Positions 60,901 to 64,000 of a stretch of DNA of 64,000 nt are shown here, piece by piece. The translations under genes and the position numbers were made by a program. Origin of the DNA: Zoroaster sp. YZ-2022. Taxonomy: Eukaryota; Echinodermata; Asteroidea; Forcipulatida; Zoroasteridae. The stretch spans positions 16,840,355 through 16,904,354 of the forward strand of contig CM055837.1 in NCBI GenBank assembly GCA_029582265.1, written 5' to 3'. The notes beneath the pieces were generated by a model. It did no database searches. It was not told the origin of the DNA and was given only the letters and a program-made list of their open reading frames with translations. The stretch's first letter is position 1; every line of letters begins with the position of its first letter.

Positions 60901-63703
60901 ACCAACTCTGCCCTCACAGGTACCCATTTAACCCCTGGGTGGAGAGAAGCAATTATGGTTAAGTGTCTTGCTCAAGTGTCACGGCCGGGATTCAAACCCA
61001 CATTCTGCTGCTAACACCAAAACTTGAGTCCGGTAAGCTAGACCGCTCGGCCACGACACTCCACTGGCTGGTAACCACAGAAATTTGCTAAGCAATTTTT
61101 TTGTCTGCTTAGCAAGTCTATGAAATTTAACCCAGTCCACGGCATTGTACAGATGTGGGCGTGCTCAACAAGCATGGCTACCTTGCCAACCGACGCTGCT
61201 TACCAGTTCCAGAACTAAAAAGGACACGAACTACATGTAGATTGGACTGGGCCACAGTACAGAGTCGCACAACAAACACTTTATTGGCATATGTACAGCG
61301 CAGTATGCATGAAACATGCGTGTATACAGTACTTTACAGTTCTGCCACGTCACCCAGAATGCTTCTTTTGAAAACTTGCGCATCAGTCTGTGGAATACAA
61401 CATCACAAGTGGCTCAATTCTTTTGCTCTTGCAGTACAGTACAATACTGGAACCTAGGTTATTACATGACTGGCACACTTTGTACATGTACATGTACAGT
61501 ATACATGTACATGTAATAGACTTTTGATAGTATTTTTTCTTTTTCTTTTTTTTAAATTGGTAACAGGGCATTTGGAAATTAAAATTGAAAATTATTAATG
61601 AATGTAGTTATTTAATAGGTAACTCATTCACACTTGTGTGGCTCATAAACAAAATGTTGTTATTTTATTGTTGCTTTCCATGTAATGTTTTATGTGTGTA
61701 CATTTGTGTAGTTCCGTATTTGTATGTACATCCATTGCATGAATACCATTCAAAAGCCATTCAGACTTGACTCTCATTGTGAGGTAGCAGGGGCCATTTT
61801 CATCATGCTACTTACCTTTATGCCTATGATGTCACAAACTAAAGGACGCCCTCATTCAGAGGCAAAAGTAAGGTCCCTCATTGTCTCGTGTGCCTCGTGT
61901 ACCTCGTGTCCTTCACTGCGCGTATGAGTGCCGCACCTTTTGAGTGCGTGGATGCACAGTGCACATACATGTACATGAACCAATGAGTGACCATATTCCT
62001 GTGAATGAGGGTGCTTTTACTTGCCGTGCTTTGAAATGGAAAATGTAAAGTATGGAGATAATTGGCTGTCTGGCAGCTCTATGAAATTATGCCCAGATCA
62101 TATATTTTCCAAAATGATATTCATCCCTGGCAGGCTAAACAGCTTCAAGAACAGAGCGAAGTGCAGAAGGCATCTCAACAAGCCACACCCACACAGAATA
62201 ATCCCTTTCTCTCGTCACCAACCACCTCACCGGTTCACCAGCCAGCCACGACGGCCGTGTCTAGGGATATCTTTGGGGCACCACCACAAGGTACACATAA
62301 TGAGTTTCCTCATCATTCTTGTGGTGGTTGGTACACTCCCTGCATCCTATTTCAGTTTATTGGAAACATTTGTAAATCATAGAAAAATGTAAAACGCTTA
62401 GAATTAGTTTCTCAGTGGTTTCTCAGTGAGATTTCACAGTGAGATTTCTCAGTGAGATTTCTAAATGAGATTTCTCAGTAGGTTTTCTCAATGGTTTTCA
62501 CAGTGAGTTTTCTCTGAGTTTTGTCTCATTGAGTTTTTTCAGTGAGTTATGTCAGTGAGATTTCTCATTGACATTTCATTGAGAAACGTCTTGTCATTGC
62601 ATCCACACTTTATGAGAATCAAGATTTGTATGAAATACCAACTTGTATTGTGAAAGTTTCATCTCATTTCAGTGCATTTACAAAAAACATTGTGAAAATG
62701 AATTCCGTTTTTTTTAAATATTACATTCCAATGTAGAAATTATATCTCCAGGAGACAAAAATTGATTTGTGAAATAATTTGATTAACCAGTTCGCATCGG
62801 AGGCCATGTATACACGCATTTTTTTTTTGAACCGGGGATCGGAGAGCCTTTAAACACGCATTCCGATTTTTGTGTGTGTTACCGGGAGACTTGTCAACAT
62901 GCTACACGTGGCGTGCCGTCGTGGCGGCTGACTTGTATACACGCAATCGTTTCTCGGAGTCCATGGGGTCACGGTTCGGTGGCCCTGGACAAAAGGCACA
63001 ATGCAAACACTGAACGAGTTCACTCTTTTTGTTGATTTTTGCGTAATCCCTTTATCCAAGACCTGTTCCTTTGACGTACCAGCCAAGAATTTGTAAAGAC
63101 GGATTTATATCCATTGTTTACGAGGCCTTTCCTCTCTCTCCGGGTATGCCGTCTGTTCGACCGGGCGCTGGTCGCTAATGGGCCGTTGCATCGGAGCTTG
63201 CCAACGGTCTAATTGTGCTGAACAAACACAACCGTAATTAAAAAACTAGCCATTTAATTCTCGAAATGCCAATGAGTAAAGGTGTTTATTTTGGTGTCCG
63301 GACTTAGTTTCATTGACAAAAAAAATTATTAATGGCTAGAAATTTTTTCTGATTTTTCACTGAAAATAAACCCTTACGGGGGACCGGAAAAAAAAATATA
63401 TTCCCGACGTGAACTGGTTAATTGTACTATGAAAGCACCTCAGACGAATATATAAGTATGATTAATACCATGTACCATCAACTTCATGTTAATCTGTGAT
63501 CATTGTTAAAATGTTCTGTTTTGTTAACTTGTGTGTTGTCTGTTTTTCTTTCTTGTCGATCACAGGAAGCATGTCGCAACCAATGAATTCCAAGGCTGCA
63601 AATGATTTGATCGGTCTGACCCCTTCAGCCATGACTCCGTCCCTTCATGCCCAGCTAACACAGCCTCATATGGTCAACCAAGCCCAGTGGGGTGCATCAA
63701 ATG
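15809..63703 (+). CDS. PICALM: Clathrin assembly protein PICALM/AP180, exons 1-14 (partial gene)
   Basis: Coding exons: 15809-15938, 34447-34589, 35127-35202, 37592-37694, 42311-42350, 43859-43915, 44849-44960, 45871-45977, 46819-46860, 49162-49191 (optional), 56818-56888, 57486-57600 (or to 57672), 62134-62290, 63566-63703. Residues 1-290 or so form the ANTH domain, which binds PI(4,5)P2 at the plasma membrane. K28, K38, K39, K40 and H41 of the lipid site are all present. L220 and M245 match the residues that in mammalian CALM contact R-SNAREs of the VAMP family. The disordered tail begins with a coiled coil, then carries NPF, DIFG and DLIGL motifs for EH proteins, AP2 and clathrin. Its role is sizing clathrin-coated pits and retrieving VAMPs. 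The C-terminus lies beyond the right edge. Invertebrates usually have one gene equivalent to both PICALM and SNAP91, so the symbol is by family. Confidence 0.96.
16190..16918. repeat. Inverted arrays of the CAACTCGTACTCCAAC motif bounded by TTAA
   Basis: 16190-16400 holds about a dozen degenerate copies of CAACTCGTACTCCAAC. 16825-16918 holds the same motif inverted (GAGTACGAGTTGGTTG). The outer ends are TTAACTCGTAC and GTACGAGTTAA. A short inverted repeat of GGAGGAAGGAAAA lies at 16344-16378. More motif copies occur at 17020-17180. Confidence 0.8.
17767..18140. mobile_element. MITE family M, copy 1
   Basis: Inverted ends AAGTCTCTGGTTTCTGGTC and GACCAGAAACCGGAGACCTT. The interior shares GTGAAATACGTGATACAT and TAAAGTATGGTGGCTAAGAG with 35926-36200. 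It contains a C13 run. Confidence 0.75.
18283..18500. repeat. Dispersed repeat N, copy 1
   Basis: It matches 58464-58680 (shared GAAGTAGCCACCAAGGAAAT, AAACATCCAGGAGGTTCAG). The ends were not resolved. Confidence 0.7.
18872..19187. mobile_element. hAT-like MITE with CAGGGGTCGAAATTAAC ends
   Basis: The 316-bp element starts CAGGGGTCGAAATTAAC and ends GTTAATTTCGACCCCTG (17-bp perfect inverted repeat). TTTGA flanks both sides, but a full 8-bp duplication is not clear. The copy at 40542 is interrupted by another element. Confidence 0.85.
19381..20047. mobile_element. DNA transposon derivative with 44-bp perfect inverted repeats
   Basis: The terminal repeats (19381-19424 and 20004-20047) are perfect inverted copies beginning AGGCCTGCGCTAAACGTCGC. 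A second inverted copy of part of the end sits at 19449-19474. An 18-bp hairpin stem with a 5-nt loop lies at 19496-19536. The interior carries a promoter-like stretch and an acidic ORF (19675). No target duplication is evident. The superfamily is unknown to me. Confidence 0.85.
19675..20049 (+). CDS. Acidic ORF inside the 44-bp-TIR element
   Basis: The ATG is in good context (AAAATGG) and opens a 124-codon frame. The first 75 residues or so are Ser/Asp/Glu-rich ([26 protein letters not shown]) and end in a basic QRQRKH patch, like the disordered N-terminus of a nuclear protein. The remainder runs into the terminal repeat and is probably not real coding. Upstream, ACGCATGCGCAC (19619-19630) resembles an NRF-1 site. 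It could be the first exon of a lost transposase or captured host sequence. I do not recognise the protein. Confidence 0.4.
   Translation: MATRTKNVSDSASTSSSDESSYEHDDDDFEINETSGEFHDDSLLTSNAGREENSLSETEEDIVTVQRQRKHESSMVSSGSAILNLLSAAVLNSTSVTNLYFCRAFAARKSFEFDTAKVRRLAQA
20832..20999. mobile_element. MITE family U, copy 1
   Basis: It begins CAGGCCTGATACTATCTATT and ends ATACTATCAGGCCTGG. It shares GAGG, GGGCACC and CCAGGG blocks with the copies at 21263, 50650 and 51291 (ends of AGGCCTGGAATTTCA type). Confidence 0.6.
21263..21383. mobile_element. MITE family U, copy 2
   Basis: From GCAGGCCTGGAAAACAG to GAAATTCCAGGCC. It carries the family core CCCTGGTCTTGG and GCCCTTTACTTAGGCAA. Confidence 0.65.
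22237..22492 (-). mobile_element. TTAA-type element, family T, short copy
   Basis: The right end CGTGTATACACGGCCTCCGA then CGCGAACTGG abuts TTAA (22493-22496) and is the reverse complement of the left end of 62787-63417. The left end AGTTCGCACCGGG is a diverged inverted copy. It is GC-rich relative to its surroundings. Confidence 0.75.
23180..23677 (+). mobile_element. MITE family D, copy with an expanded end
   Basis: Flanked by TTAA at 23176-23179 and 23678-23681. It begins CCCTAACTCCCTAGG and ends GGGAAGGTTAGGG. The outer block CTAGGCCCATTTGCTTACAC is repeated four times in tandem (23180-23350). Confidence 0.9.
23682..24056. mobile_element. MITE family K, long palindromic copy
   Basis: It starts AAGGGACAATATCGTGACAATC and ends GATTGTGACAATATTGTCC. 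The arms also share the CGATTCCATG segment in inverted form. It directly abuts the family-D copy on its left. Confidence 0.75.
24336..24416 (+). repeat. Short dispersed repeat P, copy 1
   Basis: AAATAGTAGTTATTGGCCTT through GGCAAAATGGATGATATAC; nearly the same at 37931-38010. Confidence 0.7.
24417..24850. mobile_element. hAT-like MITE, TAAGCTTGGG family, copy 2
   Basis: The ends are TAAGCTTGGGTGATATCG and CACAAGCTTA. The flanks TATACAAA and AATACAAA are a 7-of-8 target duplication. The interior is rich in ATATCGCGAT-type palindromes. Confidence 0.88.
25550..26140. repeat. Degenerate repeat with recurring GGACRTTACA motif
   Basis: GATGGACGTTACATTTG-like motifs occur at about 25554, 25727, 25911, 25931 and 26116, four of them spaced roughly 170-205 bp apart. 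No ends were identified. Confidence 0.5.
26441..26742 (+). mobile_element. MITE family A, complete copy with TTAA flanks
   Basis: 302 bp, starting CCCTCCAACTACA and ending TGTAGTAGGAGGG (12 of 13 inverted match), flanked by TTAA at 26437-26440 and 26743-26746. This is the layout of piggyBac-type insertion. Confidence 0.88.
27860..27935 (+). mobile_element. SINE fragment
   Basis: ACTTGTGTCCTTGAGAAAGA then CACTTAACCACAATTGC matches the segment just downstream of the tRNA-like head in the SINE at 54373. Confidence 0.6.
28036..28094 (-). mobile_element. MITE family D fragment
   Basis: GATTTTGGAGGATTCAGGTT through GGGCCTAGGGAGTTAGGG followed by TTAA: only one end of the element remains. Confidence 0.75.
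28697..28986 (+). repeat. Diverged tandem duplication, about 165-bp period
   Basis: 28697-28820 and 28863-28986 share CACTGAGGAATTCCACTAAT / TTACTGAGGAATTCCACAAA and end in ATGCATGCCAG. Confidence 0.7.
29406..29700 (-). mobile_element. MITE family A, inverted copy
   Basis: It begins CCCTCCTACTA and carries the family core in reverse complement (GCCTGTTTTGGCTGTTGACC, GACAATGCTTTTACCAGTC). The far end, near GACCCTTGTG, is degraded. Confidence 0.8.
30232..30290. repeat. 16-bp tandem repeat
   Basis: Three and a half copies of ACACTATGTACACATA. Confidence 0.85.
31020..31879. mobile_element. 860-bp TTAA-flanked element containing a second one
   Basis: The ends CCCTTTCATTACC and GGTAGTGAAAGGG (12 of 13 inverted) are flanked by TTAA at 31016-31019 and 31880-31883. 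Without the nested insert (31358-31665) it would be about 550 bp. A frame open from 31103 to 31357 has no recognisable domain and is cut by the insert. Confidence 0.88.
31358..31665. mobile_element. Nested TTAA MITE (family B)
   Basis: 308 bp, CCCTCCTATG at one end and CTATAGGAGGG at the other, with TTAA at 31354-31357 and 31666-31669. Two internal copies of a block with CACTGCACAAAGTCAATGGG and ACATACAAATTTTGAGTGTC form a tandem duplication. Confidence 0.9.
32143..32223. repeat. 16-bp tandem repeat (TGTGTGTATTATATTG)
   Basis: About five copies in a row; simple repeat. Confidence 0.9.
33121..33456 (-). mobile_element. MITE family D, complete copy
   Basis: 336 bp, CCCTAACCCTCTC to GGAGTTAGGG, flanked by TTAA at 33117-33120 and 33457-33460. 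It is inverted relative to the 39202 copy. Confidence 0.92.
33489..33752 (-). mobile_element. tRNA-derived SINE, near-complete copy
   Basis: Read on the minus strand, the head GAGTGTCGTGGCCGAGCGG has a pol III A box (TGGCCGAGCGG, 33732-33742) and a B box (GGTTCGAGCCC, 33674-33684) with a Ser/Leu-type long variable region between them. Then come the CTTGAGCAAGGTACTTAACC body and an (ATT)n tail (33490-33512). A near-identical copy lies at 59475. Confidence 0.93.
33854..34174 (-). mobile_element. MITE family C, copy 1
   Basis: From CCCTACTACACATGGAGGCC to TGATTGCAGGAGGG. It is homologous in inverted orientation to 45269-45728. The flanking TTAA sites are decayed (ATAA, TTTTAA). Confidence 0.78.
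34447..34589 (+). CDS. PICALM: PICALM exon 2
   Basis: It completes Y44 and encodes [20 protein letters not shown] then [31 protein letters not shown] helices 2-4. The acceptor is TTACAG and the donor GTAAGT; it ends in phase 0. Confidence 0.97.
35127..35202 (+). CDS. PICALM: PICALM exon 3
   Basis: It encodes [20 protein letters not shown] then KTNVQ. The acceptor is TTTGCAG and the donor GTGGGT; it ends in phase 1. Confidence 0.96.
35926..36200. mobile_element. MITE family M, copy 2
   Basis: AAAAGTCCAGTTTCTGGCCA to AGACAGAAACCAGATACTTT; interior matches 17767-18140. Confidence 0.75.
36208..36520 (+). repeat. 91-bp tandem repeat, about 3.4 copies
   Basis: Units start ACATTTTTCTGTACTTGTAC at 36208, 36299, 36390 and 36487 (the last spacing is 97). 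Each contains CACTCATGAAAAGG and AGAGTTGGAGTACTC. Because 91 leaves remainder 1 on division by 3, long open frames arise in several frames; they are not genes. Degenerate relatives lie at 29070-29130 and 57080-57420. Confidence 0.93.
37592..37694 (+). CDS. PICALM: PICALM exon 4
   Basis: It encodes [20 protein letters not shown] then [14 protein letters not shown], highly conserved ANTH helices. The acceptor is CAACCCTTAG and the donor GTATGT; it ends in phase 2. Confidence 0.97.
37740..38530 (+). repeat. Diverged triplication in intron 4
   Basis: Three blocks (about 37755-37920, 38105-38270 and 38405-38530) share GTGCTGCAAAGGGA, AGTTAATG..AGGAGAGC, CCATACAA and AGCTAGACAGTA, each ending in AAGTCTAAT. 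The short repeat P (37931-38010) lies between the first two. Confidence 0.75.
39202..39545 (+). mobile_element. MITE family D, complete copy
   Basis: 344 bp, CCCTAACTCCCTAGG to GGGAAGGTTAGGG, with TTAA at 39198-39201 and 39546-39549. It serves as the reference orientation for the family. Confidence 0.93.
39550..40541. other. PICALM intron 4, central part
   Basis: No gene or complete repeat recognised. A G16 run lies near 40235-40250. Confidence 0.5.
40542..41253. mobile_element. CAGGGGTCGAAATTAAC hAT-like MITE split by another element
   Basis: The left end CAGGGGTCGAAATTAAC and the right remnant TTAATTTCGACCT surround the nested TAAGCTTGGG element at 40817-41239. Homologous to 18872-19187. 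Confidence 0.82.
40817..41239. mobile_element. hAT-like MITE, TAAGCTTGGG family, copy 3 (nested)
   Basis: The ends are TAAGCTTGGGCAATATCG and TATCGCCCAAACTTA. A perfect 8-bp target duplication, ATTTCGAC, lies at 40809-40816 and 41240-41247. Confidence 0.93.
41254..42310. other. PICALM intron 4, 3' part
   Basis: Unclassified AT-rich sequence with ACATGTAC runs; nothing further supported. Confidence 0.5.
42311..42350 (+). CDS. PICALM: PICALM exon 5 (40 nt)
   Basis: It encodes [13 protein letters not shown] after completing a glycine. The RTM..EK core is conserved, while the KEEGK part varies and is one residue longer than in human. The acceptor is GATTCACAG and the donor GTTGGT (weak); it ends in phase 0. 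Confidence 0.9.
43265..43840 (+). repeat. Direct duplication flanking a MITE, upstream of exon 6
   Basis: GTACGTTCATATCAACCCTC through TAGCTATTTTGACATTG is present twice, at 43264-43388 and 43707-43831. The second copy runs straight into the exon 6 acceptor region. Confidence 0.85.
43393..43706. mobile_element. hAT-like MITE, TAGGGCTGTGC family, copy 1
   Basis: TAGGGCTGTGCCGAATATTC to GAAAATGCACAGCCCTA. Its flanks are the duplicated block, so no separate 8-bp duplication is seen. Confidence 0.85.
43859..43915 (+). CDS. PICALM: PICALM exon 6
   Basis: It encodes [19 protein letters not shown], 19 codons, phase 0 at both ends. The acceptor is TTACCACAG and the donor GTAATA. Confidence 0.96.
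44342..44783. mobile_element. Palindromic MITE family R, copy 1
   Basis: Starts ATGACATAAAACACAATAAA and ends TTTATTGTGTTTTATGTCGT. Long inverted arms share CCACTTTCCTACCGTCACGT / TAACGTGACGGATGCAAAGT, with the centre GGACGGAAAAAGT..ACTTTTTCCGTCC. Second copy at 55221-55627. It ends 65 bp before exon 7. Confidence 0.88.
44849..44960 (+). CDS. PICALM: PICALM exon 7
   Basis: It encodes [20 protein letters not shown] then [18 protein letters not shown]220 matches the VAMP-contacting leucine of mammalian CALM. The acceptor is GTTTGCAG and the donor GTGAGA; it ends in phase 1. Confidence 0.97.
45269..45728 (+). mobile_element. MITE family C, copy 2
   Basis: 460 bp with TTAA at 45265-45268 and 45729-45732. 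Left end CCCTCTTACTATCAGTGC, right end GAGTGGCCTCCATGTGTAGC AGTG. Homologous to 33854-34174. Confidence 0.82.
45871..45977 (+). CDS. PICALM: PICALM exon 8
   Basis: It completes E221 and encodes [20 protein letters not shown] then [16 protein letters not shown]245 corresponds to the second VAMP-contact residue. The acceptor is CCTTTCAG and the donor GTAATT; it ends in phase 0. Confidence 0.97.
46440..46560 (-). ncRNA. Hammerhead-ribozyme-like remnant, probably from a Penelope-like element
   Basis: On the minus strand the core pieces appear in order: CTGAAGA (46512-46518), a 15-nt stem II region (46497-46511), CGAAAC (46491-46496) and GTC (46488-46490). This is the minimal hammerhead layout known from Penelope-like elements. 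The stem II arm GATCAG lacks its full partner CTGATC (only ACT remains before CGAAAC), so it is probably inactive. It lies in PICALM intron 8. No reverse transcriptase is nearby. Confidence 0.45.
46819..46860 (+). CDS. PICALM: PICALM exon 9
   Basis: It encodes [14 protein letters not shown], the conserved end of the ANTH core. The acceptor is CAATACAG and the donor GTAAGA; phase 0 at both ends. Confidence 0.96.
46861..49161. other. PICALM intron 9
   Basis: Holds a TA-flanked MITE (47382-47831), an inverted repeat at 48008-48052 (GGGGGTTTGCA / TGCAAACCCCC), and a fragment of family J near 48870-49030. The rest is unclassified. Confidence 0.75.
47382..47831. mobile_element. MITE with 27-bp inverted ends (TATGGGTCATTCCATGAACG)
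   Basis: The left end (47382-47409) and right end (47804-47831) are perfect inverted copies ending GAACGTGGGAC. TA at each edge suggests a Tc1/mariner-type target. 450 bp; no ORF. Confidence 0.85.
49162..49191 (+). CDS. PICALM: PICALM exon 10, candidate 30-nt microexon
   Basis: TTCTTACAG, then ten in-frame codons [10 protein letters not shown], then GTGAGT. Both neighbours are in phase 0, so inclusion adds ten residues between PDLAQ and APSTLL, while skipping gives the usual PICALM junction. Human PICALM, as I recall it, lacks these residues. Strong splice sites and an open frame support it; transcript evidence is needed. Confidence 0.6.
50650..50792. mobile_element. MITE family U, copy 3
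   Basis: AGGCATGGAATTTCATATTT to GCTGAAATTCCAGACCTG, with the core CCACTTTTTCTGAGTAAAGG and ACGGAGGCCATGGCC. Confidence 0.75.
51291..51449. mobile_element. MITE family U, copy 4
   Basis: AGGCCTGCAATTTCATTCTT to GTGAAATTCCAGGCCT, inverted ends of about 15 bp. Confidence 0.82.
51488..51730 (-). mobile_element. SINE, head-truncated copy
   Basis: (AAT)n, then ATATAGCGCACGTATCCACC, AAACTGGCGCTCAAGGCGC and TGGAGAGAAGCAATTATGG. The tRNA-like head is missing. Confidence 0.85.
51941..52139. mobile_element. MITE family K, compact copy
   Basis: Ends TAAAGGGGCAGTATCG and GGTACTGCCCCTTTA. About 200 bp. Confidence 0.8.
52296..54336 (+). repeat. 62-bp satellite, about 33 copies
   Basis: The unit is GCATTGAGGACAGAGCACTC then CTTCATAAATTACTCGCCAG then AATGAATACAACCAAACTGT AT. 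Most units differ by one or two bases. Some are shortened (53445, 54083 and 54285) and one is scrambled (52862-52905). Variants GCC, ACC and ATC before AGAATG cluster along the array, suggesting local homogenisation. It lies in PICALM intron 10. Confidence 0.97.
54373..54741 (+). mobile_element. tRNA-derived SINE, full-length plus-strand copy
   Basis: A box TGGTCAAGCGG (54380-54390), B box GGGTTCGAAATCT (54437-54449), body CTTGAGCAAGACACTTTACC, GGTAAATGGGTACCTGTGAG and GCGCCTTGAGCACCAG, and tail (ATT)n. The tRNA-like part is of the long-variable-arm (Ser/Leu) type. It directly abuts the 62-bp satellite. Confidence 0.92.
54761..55127. mobile_element. hAT-like MITE, TAGGGCTGTGC family, copy 2
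   Basis: Ends TAAGGCTGTGCTGGGTATCC and GAAAATACATGGCCTTA; a perfect 8-bp duplication CATTGGAC at 54753-54760 and 55128-55135. The interior repeats GGTATCCGG-type motifs. Confidence 0.92.
55221..55627. mobile_element. Palindromic MITE family R, copy 2
   Basis: ATATGACATAAAACACAATA to TATTGTGTTTTATGTCATAT; same interior as 44342-44783, with about 36 bp deleted from the right arm. Confidence 0.88.
55628..56817. other. PICALM intron 10, 3' part
   Basis: Unclassified; no coding or repeat signal that I can define. Repeated GCCTAGGC-like words lie around 56390-56600. Confidence 0.5.
56818..56888 (+). CDS. PICALM: PICALM exon 11
   Basis: It encodes [23 protein letters not shown], matching APSSLLDALEQHLASLEGKK of vertebrates. 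The acceptor is TTCTACAG and the donor GTGAGT; it ends in phase 2. Confidence 0.96.
57080..57420 (+). repeat. Degenerate relatives of the 91-bp repeat
   Basis: Recurring GAGTACGAGTA, CTTTTTCATGAGTAC and ACTCCAACTCTAGTTGAAGT words in PICALM intron 11. Confidence 0.65.
57486..57600 (+). CDS. PICALM: PICALM exon 12 (minimal form)
   Basis: After completing a lysine it encodes [20 protein letters not shown] then [18 protein letters not shown], the coiled-coil linker (human KVDEREKQAALEEEQARLKALK). The acceptor is GTTAATCAG. At 57600 the donor GTAGCC is weak, but it joins exon 13 in phase 0 and keeps the helix reading. The frame stays open past it to a stop at 57711-57713, through [12 protein letters not shown]-type donor, GCAAGT, at 57673 would also join in phase 0. 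The 3' end is therefore uncertain. Confidence 0.9.
57776..57910. mobile_element. hAT-like MITE, CAGGGGCGGATCCAGG ends
   Basis: 135 bp with inverted ends CAGGGGCGGATCCAGGG and CCCTGGATCCGCCAATG. No clean 8-bp duplication. Confidence 0.75.
58004..58365 (+). mobile_element. MITE family D, complete copy
   Basis: 362 bp, CCCTAACTCCCTAGG to GGGAAGGTTAGGG, flanked by TTAA at 58000-58003 and 58366-58369. Confidence 0.92.
58464..58680. repeat. Dispersed repeat N, copy 2
   Basis: Matches 18283-18500 (GGCCTGTGAGTTCTCAGGAT versus GGCTTGTGATTTCTCAGGAT; AAACATCCAGGAGGTTCAG). Confidence 0.7.
58814..59196. mobile_element. hAT-like MITE, TAGGGCTGTGC family, copy 3 (nested)
   Basis: TAGGGCTGTGCCGGGTATCC to GAAAACGCACAGCCCTA, flanked by ATCGCGAT and ATTGCGAT (7 of 8) taken from the host element. 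Confidence 0.93.
59469..59742 (-). mobile_element. tRNA-derived SINE (nested)
   Basis: Nearly identical to 33489-33752, including the A box (CCGCTCGGCCA in plus-strand view) and B box, with an (AAT)n tail at 59473-59500. The similarity suggests comparatively recent activity. Confidence 0.93.
59969..60351 (+). repeat. 20-bp minisatellite, about 19 copies
   Basis: The unit is CATGCCAGCCTGCTGCAACC, almost invariant. The 20-bp period and lack of stop words keep several frames open on both strands, giving spurious ORFs of up to about 200 codons. Confidence 0.97.
60456..61064 (-). mobile_element. SINE interrupted by a mariner-type MITE
   Basis: (AAT)n tail, GTGTGGACTTATA, then the insert, then TATAGCGCACGTTTCCACC through the body to GACCGCTCGGCCACGACACTC (tRNA-like head with A box). 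Confidence 0.92.
60490..60737. mobile_element. Palindromic Tc1/mariner-type MITE nested in the SINE
   Basis: 248 bp, CAGTATGTCCCAAAAAAGTG to AGTGACACTTTTTTTGGGAC ATACTG, flanked by TA. The uninterrupted SINE reads TTATATAGCG, so the TA duplication is exact. Confidence 0.94.
61135..62133. other. PICALM intron 12, 3' part
   Basis: Unclassified sequence with an ACATGTAC run at 61480-61515. No exon recognised. Confidence 0.5.
62134..62290 (+). CDS. PICALM: PICALM exon 13
   Basis: It encodes [20 protein letters not shown] then [32 protein letters not shown]. The first part continues the coiled coil. NPF is an EH-domain ligand, and DIFG is a likely AP2- or clathrin-type short motif. The acceptor is CCTGGCAG and the donor GTACAC; it ends in phase 1. 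Confidence 0.9.
62407..62585 (+). repeat. Degenerate short tandem repeat (TTTCTCAGTGAGA)
   Basis: About ten to twelve copies of a 13-17-bp unit around TTTCTCAGTGAGA in PICALM intron 13. Confidence 0.85.
62787..63417 (+). mobile_element. TTAA-type element, family T, long copy
   Basis: 631 bp, flanked by TTAA at 62783-62786 and 63418-63421. Left end CCAGTTCGCATCGGAGGCC and right end CCGACGTGAACTGG are inverted with mismatches. GC-rich interior; no ORF. Related to 22237-22492. Confidence 0.88.
63566..63703 (+). CDS. PICALM: PICALM exon 14
   Basis: It encodes [20 protein letters not shown] then [32 protein letters not shown] matches the PNDLLDL clathrin/AP2-type motif of vertebrate PICALM, and QWG aligns near its TWGDPF. 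The acceptor is GATCACAG and the donor GTGAGA; it ends in phase 1, so the gene continues to the right. Confidence 0.92.
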
Positions 63704-64000
63704 GTGAGAGATTTAACTCGTCTGGGATGACAAATCCCTCCTCTCCCCCGATTAATGAAAGTAATAATTGAAGTGAACAAAGAAAAATTCACTGAGGCGG
63801 GACTTGGACCTTTAACCTCGAGATTACTGTACCAGTGCTCTACAAATTCAAAAGTAATTGGAGGTAGCAAGTTTGAGCCCGTCTTCAGTCATTTCTTAGT
63901 TCAATCTTTGATTTGTAACATATATTGTGTGTTTCCTTTTGGTCCACCTGATGATTTCAGATAATAAACTGGTAAATGTTTATTTAAAAAAAATTTTTTT

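Larger units (their letters stand above)
60352..61134. mobile_element. MITE family J hosting a SINE and a further MITE
   Basis: Inverted ends GGGCCAATTTCATAGAGCTG CTAAGC and GCTTAGCAAGTCTATGAAATTTAACCC. It begins right at the edge of the 20-bp minisatellite. A fragment of the same family lies near 48870-49030. Confidence 0.85.

Overview
The window is animal nuclear DNA, AT-rich and intron-rich, with GT-AG introns of up to about 18 kb and a heavy load of short non-autonomous transposons, SINEs and minisatellites. A PHD-finger/CR1-type LINE, tRNA-derived SINEs with (AAT)n tails and deuterostome-like intron phases fit a marine invertebrate deuterostome. An echinoderm is my best guess, by inference only. 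There are no bacterial, phage or CRISPR features.

Two conserved genes are assembled here exon by exon, and they point away from each other. (1) On the minus strand, from 10934 down to 4719 and off the left edge, lie the first six coding exons of mitochondrial arginyl-tRNA synthetase (RARS2). They cover the targeting peptide, the N-terminal additional domain, the class-I HIGH motif (here HAGH) and the start of the Rossmann-fold region. (2) On the plus strand, from 15809 to 63703 and off the right edge, lie fourteen coding exons of the clathrin-assembly protein PICALM/AP180. They cover the whole ANTH domain (PIP2-binding Lys/His cluster, VAMP-binding helix), a coiled-coil linker, and the start of the disordered tail with DPF, NPF, DIF and DLI-type adaptor motifs. 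The starts are 4.9 kb apart. The genes have no pathway in common beyond being housekeeping genes.

Layout. 1-3420: decayed CR1/L2-type LINE inserted into a MITE, all inside RARS2 intron 6. 4719-10934: RARS2 exons, whose introns hold a 597-bp near-perfect palindromic mariner-type MITE, a hAT MITE, a 26-bp minisatellite and an orphan plus-strand exon candidate. 10935-15600: intergenic, with three hAT MITEs. 15600-15938: PICALM promoter and exon 1. 15939-34446: 18.5-kb intron 1, almost wall-to-wall repeats. 34447-49191: exons 2-10. 49192-56817: intron 10 with a 2-kb 62-bp satellite. 56818-63703: exons 11-14, with two multi-level transposon nests between exons 12 and 13.

The most unusual material is in the repeats and in PICALM splicing. 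Several unrelated-looking MITE families share TTAA target sites and CCC-starting ends (piggyBac-like). Two hAT-like families are confirmed by 8-bp target duplications at nearly every copy. A 668-bp element with 44-bp inverted repeats carries a promoter-like segment and an acidic ORF. A hammerhead-ribozyme-like remnant lies in intron 8. PICALM has a possible 30-nt microexon and a possible alternative or GC-AG 3' end of exon 12 that would add a DPF motif. I did not find a wholly new multi-gene system.
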